This document shows positions 50,369 to 60,185 of a stretch of DNA of 64,000 bases, one piece after another (position 1 is the first letter of the stretch; every line of letters begins with the position of its first letter). The position numbers and the translations under genes were made by a program. The notes under the pieces were generated by a model that saw nothing but the letters and a program-made list of their open reading frames with translations, was not told where the DNA came from and ran no database searches. The DNA comes from Nitrososphaerota archaeon (GTDB lineage Archaea; Thermoproteota; Nitrososphaeria; Nitrososphaerales; Nitrosopumilaceae): assembly GCA_028867675.1 (NCBI GenBank), contig JAGWGA010000003.1:1-64000 (forward strand), given 5' to 3'.

Positions 50369-51727
50369 CTAGCTTGGCTCTGGATGTATGGTAACTATGG
50401 CATTTTTTATCTGATTTTTAATCTTGGTTTCAATCTCTGAGACAATATCGTGAACCTCTTCTATACTAAGATCTTTCTCAAATGAACAGTCAATGTCTAC
50501 TTTGAATATGTCCTGCAAGTGTAATGTTATGACTCTGCCAACTTTTTTCACCTTTGGATATTCTTTTATAATTTTTGTAACTTGCTCTTCAATTGTTATA
50601 TCCTCTACTGGAATGCTGTCTGGAATTGAGATGTATGGCTCTAGATGTATTGTAATATGATTTACATTTGTAACAGATTTTTTTATTTGAGATTCAATCT
50701 CATCTGATACACGGTGTGCATCTTCAAGTGACATGTTTCTATCAACCATGACATGCAAGCTGATAAAGACACCATTTTCTGCATTAAAGGAGCTTACATT
50801 GTGTATCCCTTTAACACCTGGTACTAGGTTTGCAACATTGTTTATGATGTAATCAGAAGGTACATCCTTCCAAGTTGGCTTGAAATTAACAGTTACATTG
50901 GAATTTGCAATAGAATTTTTGATATTTTTTTCCACATTTGCAGAAATCTTGTGAGCCTCTTCAAAGCTTGATGCTGCACTCAATGTAATAGTAATTTCTG
51001 TAAATATGTCACTGCCAGATCTTCTAATCAGAACAGATTCTGTCTTCATCACTCCTGGTGTGTTGGATACAATATCCTGAACTCTTTTTACCATGTTTGC
51101 AGGAACTGCATCAGTTAGTTCTAGTCCGCTCTTGTGAATTAGCTTCAAGCTTAGTGCAAAAAGTAAACCTCCAAGAATTAATGCTGCGATATAATCTCCC
51201 TGGTAGAATCCTAGTGTGACAAATACAATTCCTACCAAAGCAACTGAGGTGGCACCCATATCCATGAATGCGTGATACAAGTCTACTCGAAGGGTCGAGC
51301 CCTCTGTTTTCTTCAATGCCCTCTCTAAAATTACAATTCTAAAGAAGATGGAACCTAAGGTATAGACTGCTGCTATTATAGCCAAAACTCCAGGCAAAAC
51401 CTCTGGTTTTGGCTCCTGGAATCTTGAAATTGACTCGTAAATGAAAAATGATGAAATTAATAAAATGATGATTCCTGCGATAAAGCTGCCTAACGTCTCA
51501 ATTTTACCATGACCATAGGTGTGTTCCTTATCAGCTGGCTTTGAAGACCACTTTGCTGCTATAAGCAGTATGGCAGTTACAATAGAATCTAAAATTGCAT
51601 GAACACTGTCTGTGACAAGAGCAAGACTGTTTGAAGTAACTCCAATCAAAAATTCTACTGCAAAAGCAGAAAGTATAACGGCTAGCGATATCTTTAATGC
51701 ATTTGTTTTAATGTTTTGCAGGCTCAA
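50369..51727 (-). CDS. Cation diffusion facilitator transporter with three C-terminal domains
   Basis: At 452 residues it is much longer than usual CDF proteins (~300). Six helices come first, with metal-site motifs HAILD (in TDSVHAILDS) and HAFMD. Three tandem cytoplasmic ferredoxin-like domains follow at about 208-290, 292-370 and 376-450. Each has a (D/E)-x2-H-x-(I/V)-(S/V) helix (SFEEAHKIS, SLEDAHRVS, SIEEVHDIV) and ends with a T(I/V)(N/H/T)-type strand. Likely exports zinc or another divalent metal. It overlaps the upstream kinase by 4 bp. Confidence 0.92.
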   Translation of the reverse strand: MSLQNIKTNALKISLAVILSAFAVEFLIGVTSNSLALVTDSVHAILDSIVTAILLIAAKWSSKPADKEHTYGHGKIETLGSFIAGIIILLISSFFIYESISRFQEPKPEVLPGVLAIIAAVYTLGSIFFRIVILERALKKTEGSTLRVDLYHAFMDMGATSVALVGIVFVTLGFYQGDYIAALILGGLLFALSLKLIHKSGLELTDAVPANMVKRVQDIVSNTPGVMKTESVLIRRSGSDIFTEITITLSAASSFEEAHKISANVEKNIKNSIANSNVTVNFKPTWKDVPSDYIINNVANLVPGVKGIHNVSSFNAENGVFISLHVMVDRNMSLEDAHRVSDEIESQIKKSVTNVNHITIHLEPYISIPDSIPVEDITIEEQVTKIIKEYPKVKKVGRVITLHLQDIFKVDIDCSFEKDLSIEEVHDIVSEIETKIKNQIKNAIVTIHPEPS

Positions 51728-52491
51728 GATTTTTCCAACCCCAACATTTTCAATATCTCGTCAAAGTTTTCCCTTGACTGATCATGCTTGTATTTTTTTA
51801 ATGGACCAAACATTTTTTTCTTGTTTGGTACTTTGATTATTTTTTTAACCGTATTTGAAAGAACAGATCCAATGAATATTGATTGTGTAGCTGATGTAAC
51901 ATTTGAAGTTCTTCTGTTTGTACTTCCACTCTCAAAGTCTATTATACACGGAGATTTTCCAACAATGACATGTTTATGAATATAGGATAACTCTCCATGA
52001 TCAAGATGAATTGTATCTAATTTATGACAGTCTTCTAGAACTTGTCTTACTATACTCTTGAGCTTGGCTGCACTACCTTTGCCCTTTAATTCTTCTACCC
52101 AATCAGTTATTTTTTTACCATCTAGATATTCCATTATCAGAAAATTCTTGCTGCTGTCAATCACCTTTGGACCTACATTTACTTTGTTTGCAAGTTGTAG
52201 TAGTTTTGCCTCACTTTTCATCTCTGACCTGCTAGAATCAATTCTGCGGATCTTTAATGCTACATCTTTTTTACGTAACTTTGCTATAACTACAACTCCC
52301 ACGTAGCCTTTTCCTAATACGTGGATGTTACTTAGTATAGTCTCCCCTTCAAATTTTACGCCTGTAATCCCAAGTTTTTTTAGCTCAGCGTATCTCTTTG
52401 TTAATTCAGATTTAGTAGCCTTTGGATATCCTAGGATGAGAGAATGAGGTTCCTTGACAAGTTTACTTGTTGGCACTAAAGATGAGTTCAT
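51724..52491 (-). CDS. RIO/Bud32-like atypical serine/threonine kinase
   Basis: A 255-residue protein kinase of the archaeal RIO/Bud32-like class. Gly-rich loop VLGKGYVGVVVIAKL and the Lys of VALKIRR bind ATP. The catalytic region is HLDHGELSYIHKHV and the metal-binding triad is IIDFESG in place of DFG. There is no winged-helix domain of RIO1/2. Its first 29 bp overlap the end of cca, and its stop overlaps the CDF gene, so it lies mid-operon. Its target is unknown; tRNA or ribosome biogenesis is plausible from neighbours. Confidence 0.85.
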   Translation of the reverse strand: MNSSLVPTSKLVKEPHSLILGYPKATKSELTKRYAELKKLGITGVKFEGETILSNIHVLGKGYVGVVVIAKLRKKDVALKIRRIDSSRSEMKSEAKLLQLANKVNVGPKVIDSSKNFLIMEYLDGKKITDWVEELKGKGSAAKLKSIVRQVLEDCHKLDTIHLDHGELSYIHKHVIVGKSPCIIDFESGSTNRRTSNVTSATQSIFIGSVLSNTVKKIIKVPNKKKMFGPLKKYKHDQSRENFDEILKMLGLEKS

Positions 52492-53797
52492 CGGTAGAGG
52501 TTAACTCTGCCAGAGCCTTTTTAATGGATTTGCTTGTCACCTGTGAGCCTTGTATTACCTTGAAGTTGCGTTTCATGTCTGGAATAATACCGCTTGGGAT
52601 GCCAGCCTCTGAGAGATTTTTCTTCAATAATGACTGTAAGAATTTTTTTGCATCAGAAAATTCTCTTTCTTGTAACGACAAGATTCTTCCTTCATCGTCA
52701 ACCCATGTTATTTTATTCTTTGAGTTTTGTAAAATAAAACTCTCTGATTCTTGTTTTCTAAATACATCTGGGCCATTTTTTAGCATAGAGTTTTCTATAC
52801 TTGGTGATTTTAATAAAAATAGCATCGCACCTTCACATGCTTCTTCATCTACTATGCCGCTCTTTCTTAATACTGAAAATCCACCAAGTTCTAATTGTCC
52901 TGCAAGTGCTGTAGCTCCCCTTTTTACTTGGCCCCATATCGTATCTGGACTTCTCCACTTGTAATCAAATTTTACCACAATGACATTTTTTAGATTATTT
53001 TTGTTTGATAGGGATTTTTTTCCATTGAAAAATACTAGAGATGGTTTTTTTAGAAAAGTTCTTGCAGCAAGTATGAATTTTCCCAAGTTTTGTGTAGAAA
53101 TTGCAGTACCAAGATTTCTGTTACCGTCAATTGGATCTATCAGTACTAACGCAGACTCGAATTTCTTTGTAGGGCTTCCTATAATTTGTCCACGAGTAAA
53201 ACTTGCAGCAGCTTCTAAAACTTTGAGAAATGTTCCGTAATTGTAAATTAAAACTTCAGCGACATATCCGCCAAATCCTTCCATTGCAATCTCTGCACCA
53301 TAGATGTTTGCCCCTCCAAGAAACTTTTTGAGCAGTCTTACTTCGTTTTTCTTTTCTGCATCTAGCTTCTCAAGAATGAATCTAGTATGAAATGATGATC
53401 TATCGGCCGAGCTCTTCCACTGCCCTATTTCAACATCGTAACAAGGAACAACATTTACTTTGGTACCTTCTGCCTCTGCCTCAACGTAAGGGTGCTCTGA
53501 ATATCTAACGTAAGGTTTGAATTTCTTCATGGAAGCAAAGCCAATCTTTCTTCCAATCTCTTCAAATTGCTTTACATCAATCTCTTTTTTTATCTTGACA
53601 AAAATATCAAGGTCCAACTTGCCCTTAAGCCAAGTTCCCTTTGCATAAGAGCCTCCAAGCTCAACTGAAACAATCTCTGAATATTTTGCAGCTTCCTTCT
53701 CTACTAGATTTAGTAAATTATTTGCAAGTGTACGAATCTTATCTTCTTCTTGTTTTGTAGGAATTGTAATCTTCCTTGCTTGTTCTAATACTTTCAT
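52463..53797 (-). CDS. cca: CCA-adding tRNA nucleotidyltransferase (archaeal class I)
   Basis: This 444-residue enzyme adds or repairs the 3' CCA of tRNA without a template. The nucleotidyltransferase core has VELGGSYAKGTWLKGKLDLD (about 44-63) with the GS...D-x-D signature of class I. NVVPCYDV carries the third carboxylate. Further conserved blocks are RLLKKFLGGANIYGAEIA and LIDPIDGNRNLG. It shares a 4-bp overlap with thpR and 29 bp with the kinase. Some tRNAs here encode CCA (tRNA-Pro at 31379), so repair and completion may be its main work. Confidence 0.96.
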   Translation of the reverse strand: MKVLEQARKITIPTKQEEDKIRTLANNLLNLVEKEAAKYSEIVSVELGGSYAKGTWLKGKLDLDIFVKIKKEIDVKQFEEIGRKIGFASMKKFKPYVRYSEHPYVEAEAEGTKVNVVPCYDVEIGQWKSSADRSSFHTRFILEKLDAEKKNEVRLLKKFLGGANIYGAEIAMEGFGGYVAEVLIYNYGTFLKVLEAAASFTRGQIIGSPTKKFESALVLIDPIDGNRNLGTAISTQNLGKFILAARTFLKKPSLVFFNGKKSLSNKNNLKNVIVVKFDYKWRSPDTIWGQVKRGATALAGQLELGGFSVLRKSGIVDEEACEGAMLFLLKSPSIENSMLKNGPDVFRKQESESFILQNSKNKITWVDDEGRILSLQEREFSDAKKFLQSLLKKNLSEAGIPSGIIPDMKRNFKVIQGSQVTSKSIKKALAELTSTDELIFSANK

Positions 53798-54330
53798 TTT
53801 GCTAAAACCACCTGTAAATCAGAGTATATGGGGCCACTGGGAGTTAAGACGCTTTGCTTGAACTTTAACTCTGTTATGGCACTTGTCCCAAAATCTACAT
53901 CCTTGAATTTGTCTATTGTATTTGTAATGTCTGTCTTGTTTCTAATTCTAAATATTGTAAGATGTGGCCTAAATGGTTTGTCTGACTTGAACCCTAAAGG
54001 CTTTAATTTTTTTTCTACTTGTTGTGCAAGTTCAACCAGTTTCTTTCCAGCTTCATCATCTACACCAACCCAGACAACTCTTGGGTATCTTGGATTTGGA
54101 AATGCTCCAACGTGAGTAAATCTTACTTTGATTGGAGAAAATGTAACTGTGGACAATTCTTTTTTTACCTTCTCAACATATTCGTCTGATGTTTCTCCCA
54201 AGAATAATAATGTAAAATGCATGTTATGTTTTTGTACGGGAGTTGCCTTTATCTTAAATTCAGATTGGGTCTTGCCAATTTTATCCAAGACATTTTCATC
54301 ATGAAGCTCAATAGCAACAAAAGTACGCAT
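53794..54330 (-). CDS. thpR: RNA 2',3'-cyclic phosphodiesterase (ThpR/LigT-like)
   Basis: This 178-residue 2H phosphoesterase has two catalytic H-x-T/F-x motifs, HNMHFTLLFLGE (about 40-51) and FRPHLTIFRIRN (about 120-131). These define the family that opens 2',3'-cyclic phosphates or joins tRNA halves in vitro. It begins MRTFVAIELHD, the standard start. It is the first gene of a five-gene operon (thpR, cca, kinase, CDF, glycosylase), and pairs naturally with cca in tRNA end processing. Divergent from the UPF0200 gene. Confidence 0.93.
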   Translation of the reverse strand: MRTFVAIELHDENVLDKIGKTQSEFKIKATPVQKHNMHFTLLFLGETSDEYVEKVKKELSTVTFSPIKVRFTHVGAFPNPRYPRVVWVGVDDEAGKKLVELAQQVEKKLKPLGFKSDKPFRPHLTIFRIRNKTDITNTIDKFKDVDFGTSAITELKFKQSVLTPSGPIYSDLQVVLAK

Positions 54331-54397
54331 TAGTGAAATTCAGATTATTCCATCTATAATGATTTCCGGTAGCTTCATAGACTAGAGAATCAAGTTT

Positions 54398-54952
54398 GTG
54401 AGTGTGACTAAGCTTATCATCTGTCTCACAGGAATGCCTGGTGCCGGCAAGACCACAATAGCTGAGGGTCTAAAGTCAAAGGGCTTTGATAAAATTACAA
54501 TGGGTGATGCTGTAAGGGCAGAAGCCTCACGAAGAAATATTGAACCTAGTGGGGCAAATCTTGGAAAAATAATGATTGATCTGCGAGAAAAGAATGGTCC
54601 AGGAGCTGTTGCAGAATTAATCCAAAATGATATTTTAAATTCAAAGTCTGATGTTGTCCTTGTAGACGGTGTACGATCTATATCAGAAGTTAACGTATTG
54701 AAAAAAATTGGTACAGTCAAGGTTTTAGCTATACACGCATCTGGTGATACTAGATACAAGTTTCTAACAGGAAGGGGAAGATCTGATGCTCCATCTGATC
54801 GTGAAGACTTTACAAAAAGAGACTCTAGAGAAATTGGTGTTGGTATGAGTGAATCAATTGCCTTAGCAGATGAAACAATATCCAACAACAACATGACAAT
54901 TGAGGAACTAGTTGCTGCTGCATATCATATAATACAAGGCTGGATGAATTGA
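54398..54952 (+). CDS. P-loop kinase-like ATPase (UPF0200 family)
   Basis: The 184-residue P-loop protein has Walker A CLTGMPGAGKTTIAEGL (about 9-25) and a nucleotide-kinase-like LID (TGRGRSDAPSDREDF). The family (UPF0200) resembles dephospho-CoA or adenylate kinases but its archaeal substrate is not settled. Starts at GTG. It overlaps the next gene by 4 bp; UPF0200 and UPF0201 are neighbours or fused in many archaea, so they likely work together. Confidence 0.88.
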   Translation: MSVTKLIICLTGMPGAGKTTIAEGLKSKGFDKITMGDAVRAEASRRNIEPSGANLGKIMIDLREKNGPGAVAELIQNDILNSKSDVVLVDGVRSISEVNVLKKIGTVKVLAIHASGDTRYKFLTGRGRSDAPSDREDFTKRDSREIGVGMSESIALADETISNNNMTIEELVAAAYHIIQGWMN

Positions 54953-55359
54953 GAATTCCTAAAGTTCCATGTAAAATTGAAGTCTATGCAGCTGTTAATC
55001 CTTCAGAAGATCCAGAAAAAGTACGACTTGCAGTATCTAATGTAATCAACACTTCAGACTTTCAGTATAAAGAAGGAAGCATCAAGGCAACTTCAACTGA
55101 TGTCGAGTCTCTGTCAAAGATCCAGGAAATTATACAAAAATATCGAACAGCCAAAGTCTACCGAAGACAAATGAGATACAACACCAAGGGAGATACTACT
55201 TGGTTTTATCTTAACAAGCAAGCAGCCTTTGTAGATGTTTTAGCAATATGTGAAGAAGCTGAAGAGTCTGCAATGGGACCAATCAAAGTTATAATCCACT
55301 CAAATGACTTGGATAAGATAAAAGACTGGCTTGCTCCTGAACCTGTTGTAGAAGAATAA
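54949..55359 (+). CDS. UPF0201-family RNA-binding-like protein
   Basis: This 136-residue protein of the DUF54/UPF0201 family starts at TTG, with CKIEVYAAVNPSEDPEKVR at the N-terminus. YRRQMRYNTKGDTTWFYLNKQ, a basic and aromatic patch, and IKVIIHSNDLDKIKDWLAP at the C-terminus complete it. It shares a fold with ribosomal L5-like RNA-binding proteins. Translation is coupled to the UPF0200 gene through a 4-bp overlap. The RNA target, if any, is unknown. Confidence 0.9.
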   Translation: MRIPKVPCKIEVYAAVNPSEDPEKVRLAVSNVINTSDFQYKEGSIKATSTDVESLSKIQEIIQKYRTAKVYRRQMRYNTKGDTTWFYLNKQAAFVDVLAICEEAEESAMGPIKVIIHSNDLDKIKDWLAPEPVVEE

Positions 55360-55435
55360 CTGCATAAATTTATCACATTTGCTCAAATAGAATACATTTC
55401 GAGTTTTTTATCAAAACCTAAAGACTTGGAATGGC

Positions 55436-56290
55436 TTGATAGGTAAATTAATCATAATTGGAATTATAGCAGTAGCATTACTTGTGATACTGCCTAGCTC
55501 GGCCAAGATATTTTCTAGTAATCCTACACTGGACGCATTAAAGACAAAGATTGATCATGCTACTAGCGACAAATACCTGCTTAATGATACAAATTCAACA
55601 ATTAAACAAGTAACTTTGGGTGGAAAACTTGTCGATTCAATTTCAACTGGCTTGCCAACTGCAAGTGCTTCCAGTACTCCTGCATCTGTACCTACTTCTA
55701 TCTATCAGCTTGCTCCAAAATATGTAAATCAGCAAAACTATACCGGTCAAGTCTTTGAAAAGACCGGAGATACATGTTCAATCTCTGTTCCAGGATTAGC
55801 ACAATCTGTAAACGGACAGACAGAACTTACTCATATTGTTCAGCTTGGTCAGTGTTCTCTAAATGTTGGTGATCCTGTTCAGGTGACAACACTTACAACA
55901 ACACCTGGAGCTCCTCAAGTAAATCCATCAAGTGGTTTGCAAATAACTCCTTATTCCAGAGATTCAGGTTCTGCATTGCCATCTTTGCCTCCTTACTATA
56001 ATGTAGTTCAACTAAGTACAATAAACCAAGGAAACACTGCCACGTTGAATTTTGATGATGCATCTGGTGAGACAAAATCTGTAACAGTTACAGTACGAAA
56101 TAGTGATACTGTTTTATTTACTGGAACATTTTATTCTTCAAAATTTACTACTGAGATCAAGGATGTTCCAAACACTCCACATATTATAGAAATGACAATA
56201 GACAATGCTGTATACGGAACATTACATGCATCTGCATATGCTCCATCCAATGCACAAAATTCCACAATTAACGGAATCTTGTCTCAATAA
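55436..56290 (+). CDS. Membrane-anchored extracellular protein, unknown
   Basis: A 284-residue protein starting at TTG. An N-terminal hydrophobic anchor (KLIIIGIIAVALLVILPSS, about 4-22) is followed by a Ser/Thr/Pro-rich spacer. A beta-rich domain follows, with Cys in GDTCSISV and LGQCSLNV that could pair, and a later Ig-like part (TLNFDDASGETKSVTVTV). No known motif is identified. The gene is separated from the UPF0201 gene by about 76 bp and probably has its own promoter. Confidence 0.7.
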   Translation: MIGKLIIIGIIAVALLVILPSSAKIFSSNPTLDALKTKIDHATSDKYLLNDTNSTIKQVTLGGKLVDSISTGLPTASASSTPASVPTSIYQLAPKYVNQQNYTGQVFEKTGDTCSISVPGLAQSVNGQTELTHIVQLGQCSLNVGDPVQVTTLTTTPGAPQVNPSSGLQITPYSRDSGSALPSLPPYYNVVQLSTINQGNTATLNFDDASGETKSVTVTVRNSDTVLFTGTFYSSKFTTEIKDVPNTPHIIEMTIDNAVYGTLHASAYAPSNAQNSTINGILSQ

Positions 56291-56464
56291 AATTTGTTAA
56301 TTGAAAAATCATTGATAGTAAAATGTTAAACTGGTAATTCATACCGCTATCTGGACTTCCAACATCATATTATAATATGTGAAATTAGGTACAAAAATGG
56401 AACCTGAAACTGAACAATTCTTCCTTATCTTTTTAAATCATGAAATGTCCCGTACATCTAAACT

Positions 56465-58048
56465 ATGAAAACCCTGATTCTTGCCATGTTTACAATAATT
56501 ATCATTGCAAGTTCGATGACTGTTGGAAATGCTCATGCAACCAGCATTTCAGCAACATTTGTATCTTCATTTGGTAATACAGATACAGGAAATGGGCAGC
56601 TTGCAATTCCACAGGGGATTGCACTAGACCAGTCTGGAAACGTATACGTTGCAGATCAGATGCATAATCGAGTAGCAAAATTTGATTCTACGGGGAATTT
56701 TATAACCCAGATAGGAGCAGACCGTCTGAGTACTCCCATAAACGTGGCAGTTGATGAATCTGGAAACGTATATGTCTTAAACATGAACGGAATAGAAAAA
56801 TTCAACTCTACGGGCAACTTTGTTTCCAAGTTTGGTGCTTATGGTATGAATGAAGCAAAGCAAAAAGAGCCTCAGGGCATTGCAGTTGATGAAGCTGGAA
56901 ACGTATACATCACAGATTTTTCAAACATTGCAAAATACGACTCTACGGGCAACTTTGTTTCCAAGTTTGGTACTTGGGGCATGAAAGATGGACAGCTTAA
57001 CAGCACTGGTTATATGACAATTGACAATTCTGGAAACATATACGTTGCAGATGGAAACGAACGAGTCGAGAAATTTTCCAGTGACGGAACATTCCTAGCA
57101 AAATGGGGTTCATATTGTAGCGTAAATGATTATCATACTTCTGCAATATACTGTCATGACCCGGACGGCCCTGGACCTCTCAATATTGGAGACGGTCAGT
57201 TTGCAAATCTAGAAGGCATTGCACTTGACAAATTCGGAAATGTATTTGTTACAGACATGGGTAACAGCCGAGTGCAGGTATTCGATCCTTCCGGCAACTT
57301 TTTGTATAAATTTGGTTCTTTTGGTACCGACGGTGGTCAATTTGCAAATCCCAATGGTATTGCATTAGACAACTCTGGAAACCTATACGTTGTTGATCAG
57401 AACAATGCCAGAGTACAGATTTTCCATATAGACTACAACAGTGTAGCAAGTTCGTCAAATGATACTCCATCATCCACTCCAACTACTGCAACTACGTCTA
57501 TATTTTCATCATCTAACCCTTCAACATTTGGCCAGCCAACAACCTTTACTGCTACAATTACACCATCGTCTGCAACTGAAACAGTGCAATTTGCAATTGA
57601 TGGGACAGATGTTGGTTCTCCAGTTACAATATCTAACGATGCTGCTACTTTGCCTAACATATCCAATCTTTCTGTAGGATCTCATACTATTACTGCAACA
57701 TATTCTGGTGATACAAATATTCTAGCAAGTACAGCCACTTATACACAGATTGTAAATCCAACTGCAATTGCTGCTGGGGCTAAGACATCTATATCTACAG
57801 CTGCTACCCCGCCAACTGCTGTAACTACACCACCAATTGCAGCAGCACCTTCAACTACGATTCAATCTGTCATACCGCAGTCTACAACTGCACCATTAAC
57901 TTCAGTACCTACCCTATCATCAGTACAAAAGATTCCAAATTGGGCAAAAAATGTTTTTTCATACTATGGACAAGGACAAATATCTGATGGAGAATTAATT
58001 AGTGCGATAAACTTTCTAATCCAACAGGGTATCATTGAATTAAAGTAA
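56465..58048 (+). CDS. Secreted NHL-repeat beta-propeller with Ig-like domain
   Basis: This 527-residue protein has a signal peptide (about 1-24, ending NAHA). An NHL propeller of about six blades follows (30-325), with recurring GIA(L/V)D-x-SGNVYV-D and KFG-x-G/(W) turns. An Ig-like domain (about 345-430, PTTFTATITPSSATETVQFA and SVGSHTITATYSG) comes next, then a Thr/Ala/Pro linker. A C-terminal motif (KIPNWAKNVFSYYGQGQISDGE, LIQQGII) recurs in thaumarchaeal secreted proteins. Surface scaffold or ligand-binding role likely; target unknown. Confidence 0.85.
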   Translation: MKTLILAMFTIIIIASSMTVGNAHATSISATFVSSFGNTDTGNGQLAIPQGIALDQSGNVYVADQMHNRVAKFDSTGNFITQIGADRLSTPINVAVDESGNVYVLNMNGIEKFNSTGNFVSKFGAYGMNEAKQKEPQGIAVDEAGNVYITDFSNIAKYDSTGNFVSKFGTWGMKDGQLNSTGYMTIDNSGNIYVADGNERVEKFSSDGTFLAKWGSYCSVNDYHTSAIYCHDPDGPGPLNIGDGQFANLEGIALDKFGNVFVTDMGNSRVQVFDPSGNFLYKFGSFGTDGGQFANPNGIALDNSGNLYVVDQNNARVQIFHIDYNSVASSSNDTPSSTPTTATTSIFSSSNPSTFGQPTTFTATITPSSATETVQFAIDGTDVGSPVTISNDAATLPNISNLSVGSHTITATYSGDTNILASTATYTQIVNPTAIAAGAKTSISTAATPPTAVTTPPIAAAPSTTIQSVIPQSTTAPLTSVPTLSSVQKIPNWAKNVFSYYGQGQISDGELISAINFLIQQGIIELK

Positions 58049-58205
58049 CTAAATTAGAAGAAATCTATATCTCGCTTTTTTAAATTATTATATCATACAT
58101 CTTCTCTTCATACCGTCTTTTTATTTGTAATAATAATACCTTAAAACCTCTTTTTGACAACATAAATCACATTTTATAGAAGACTTGCAAACATGTAAGA
58201 TCTAA

Positions 58206-59501
58206 TTGGCCTTAAAACGAGAGATTGGAATTTTTGGAGCTGCATCCATTGGAATTACAAATATCATCGGTGCTGGAATATTTGTCCTAAGCGGTATAGC
58301 TGCAGGACTTGCAGGTCCTTCTGTGATTATCTCATTTTTGATTGCAGGATTTGTTTCACTTTTAACCGCATTTTCATCAGCTGAACTTACATCGTTTGTT
58401 ACTGAAACAGGGGGAGGTTATGCATTTACAAAAAGAGCTTTTGGAAGATTTTGGAGTTTTCTTGTGGGATGGCTAGGATATTTTGATGCAATTGTTGGTG
58501 CAGCATCAGTATCGGTAGGATTTGCTGCATACTTTACATCACTCTTTGGATTGGAAGGCACAACACCACTAATTCTTGCTGCATTTTGTTTGCCCATAGC
58601 TATGCTTGTTTTGAATTTAATTGGAATTAAGGAAGTAAGTCGAGCCGCATCTGGCATGGTAATAATCAAAATTTTTGCTCTAGTCCTTATCTTGTTTCTT
58701 GGAGGTTTCTATCTTTCAAGTCATTACAGTGTAAGCCACTATACGCCATTTTTTCCAAATGGGTTTTCAGGAACACTAAATGGATCTGCCATCATCTTCT
58801 TCGCCTTTGTGGGATTTAACATCATTAGTTTAATGTCTGAAGAAACAAAAAACCCTGAGAAAACAATTCCAAAAGCCATTCTACTGGCCTTTGGCGTCAC
58901 GTTTGTTCTTTATGTTGGAATTGGGCTGGTTGAGGTTGGTGTTTTGGATTGGAAGGGTCTGGGCACCGCAGCATCTCCATTACATGATCTCGTCACAAAA
59001 ATTTCAGACAATAAAATGTTAATTGACTTTGTTTCATTTGCAGCACTTATTGCAACAGGCTCAGTTACAATGGGTTCCATAGCTGGAACCTCAAGAGCAA
59101 GTTTTGCAATGAGCAGAGATGGACTCTTTCCACGGTGGTTTAGTTATATTCATAGTAGATTCGGTACACCATTTGTAGGCATAACGGTTAGCGGATTTGC
59201 AATCGCAGTCATTGCAACCATATTTTTTAAAAGCATAGATGTTATTGCATCAATTTTTAATTTTGGAATATTGTTTACTTATATCCTGATACATCTTTCA
59301 TTGATTAAATTAAGAAAAAAAGAGCCTGAAACAAAAAGAGGTTTTAAGGTTCCGTTTTATCCCGTTGTTCCCATTATTGGGATAGGCAGTTCTATTATTC
59401 TGATGTATTTTCTTTCTGATACTGCAAAGATTGCCTCGGCCATCTGGATAATTATAGGATTAATACTGTACATTATTCTCATTAGAAAACAAAATAACTA
59501 G
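58206..59501 (+). CDS. APC-family amino-acid/polyamine permease
   Basis: Twelve membrane helices over 431 residues, starting at TTG. The first helix carries IGITNIIGAGIFVLSGIAAGLAGPS, the unwound Gly-rich substrate segment of the APC fold, and AFVGFNIISLMSEETKNPEKTIPKAI is the helix-6/7 signature of amino-acid permeases. It likely imports an amino acid or polyamine; specificity is not readable. Tail is short and basic. The neighbours are unrelated, so it is probably a single-gene unit. Confidence 0.93.
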   Translation: MALKREIGIFGAASIGITNIIGAGIFVLSGIAAGLAGPSVIISFLIAGFVSLLTAFSSAELTSFVTETGGGYAFTKRAFGRFWSFLVGWLGYFDAIVGAASVSVGFAAYFTSLFGLEGTTPLILAAFCLPIAMLVLNLIGIKEVSRAASGMVIIKIFALVLILFLGGFYLSSHYSVSHYTPFFPNGFSGTLNGSAIIFFAFVGFNIISLMSEETKNPEKTIPKAILLAFGVTFVLYVGIGLVEVGVLDWKGLGTAASPLHDLVTKISDNKMLIDFVSFAALIATGSVTMGSIAGTSRASFAMSRDGLFPRWFSYIHSRFGTPFVGITVSGFAIAVIATIFFKSIDVIASIFNFGILFTYILIHLSLIKLRKKEPETKRGFKVPFYPVVPIIGIGSSIILMYFLSDTAKIASAIWIIIGLILYIILIRKQNN

Positions 59502-59583
59502 TTTTGAAATACTTGGATTAAAATTTAGTTCAAATTACTTGGCCATGATATATTTTAAAACAAAAATTTAGGATGGGTTTACC

Positions 59584-60054
59584 TTATCCTCGGATTAGGT
59601 CTGCCCAAGATTTTCGCTCTTCCATGGGAACACTATGTGGTCTTCCCTCGGCTTTTTCTTGTATCAGATCAGCTGCCATCTCTGCCTCAATTTGCAGTTC
59701 TTCTTTGATTCTGCCTGAGAATAAACCAGCAACGCCAGATATCTTGTAGTTCAGGCTAATCTCTAAAAGAGTTGTATTTCCAAGTGTACTCAAAAGAATA
59801 TCTTTTGTTCCATTTATCACACCCTTGGTCCAAAGCACATGCAATCCTTCTTTAGGCACAAGTGTAATTTTTTGTAGGCACTTGTCTACCTTGCCTACTA
59901 CAACTTCGCGAACAATCTCATTTTGTTTCTTTGAGATGTTTCTAATCCTTTTAGTTAGGTTCCAGAACTTGGGGTCATCGTCTACTTTTGATATTATGTC
60001 GTAGACCTTTTCTAATGGCGCACCGATCTGTACTCTGACTTTGATTTCTACCAT
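59584..60054 (-). CDS. START/SRPBCC-superfamily lipid-binding-like protein
   Basis: This soluble protein of 156 residues has the helix-grip pattern: MVEIKVRVQIGAPLEKVYDI, a WNLTKRIRNISKK loop, central antiparallel strands (EIVREVVVGKVDKCLQKITL), and a long C-terminal helix ending EAEMAADLIQEKAEG. Such folds bind hydrophobic ligands such as lipids, quinones or polyketides. Ligand unknown. It is divergent from RHH copy 3. Confidence 0.82.
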   Translation of the reverse strand: MVEIKVRVQIGAPLEKVYDIISKVDDDPKFWNLTKRIRNISKKQNEIVREVVVGKVDKCLQKITLVPKEGLHVLWTKGVINGTKDILLSTLGNTTLLEISLNYKISGVAGLFSGRIKEELQIEAEMAADLIQEKAEGRPHSVPMEERKSWADLIRG

Positions 60055-60185
60055 GGTATGTTATTAGTGATTGTACCATAAATTATCTGGGTACACAATG
60101 TAAGACGATTGTATCTGAAGAGTATTTGACAATTGCTTCTGAACAACTTATCATTTCTTAAATATTTAGAAATTAATTACAATTT

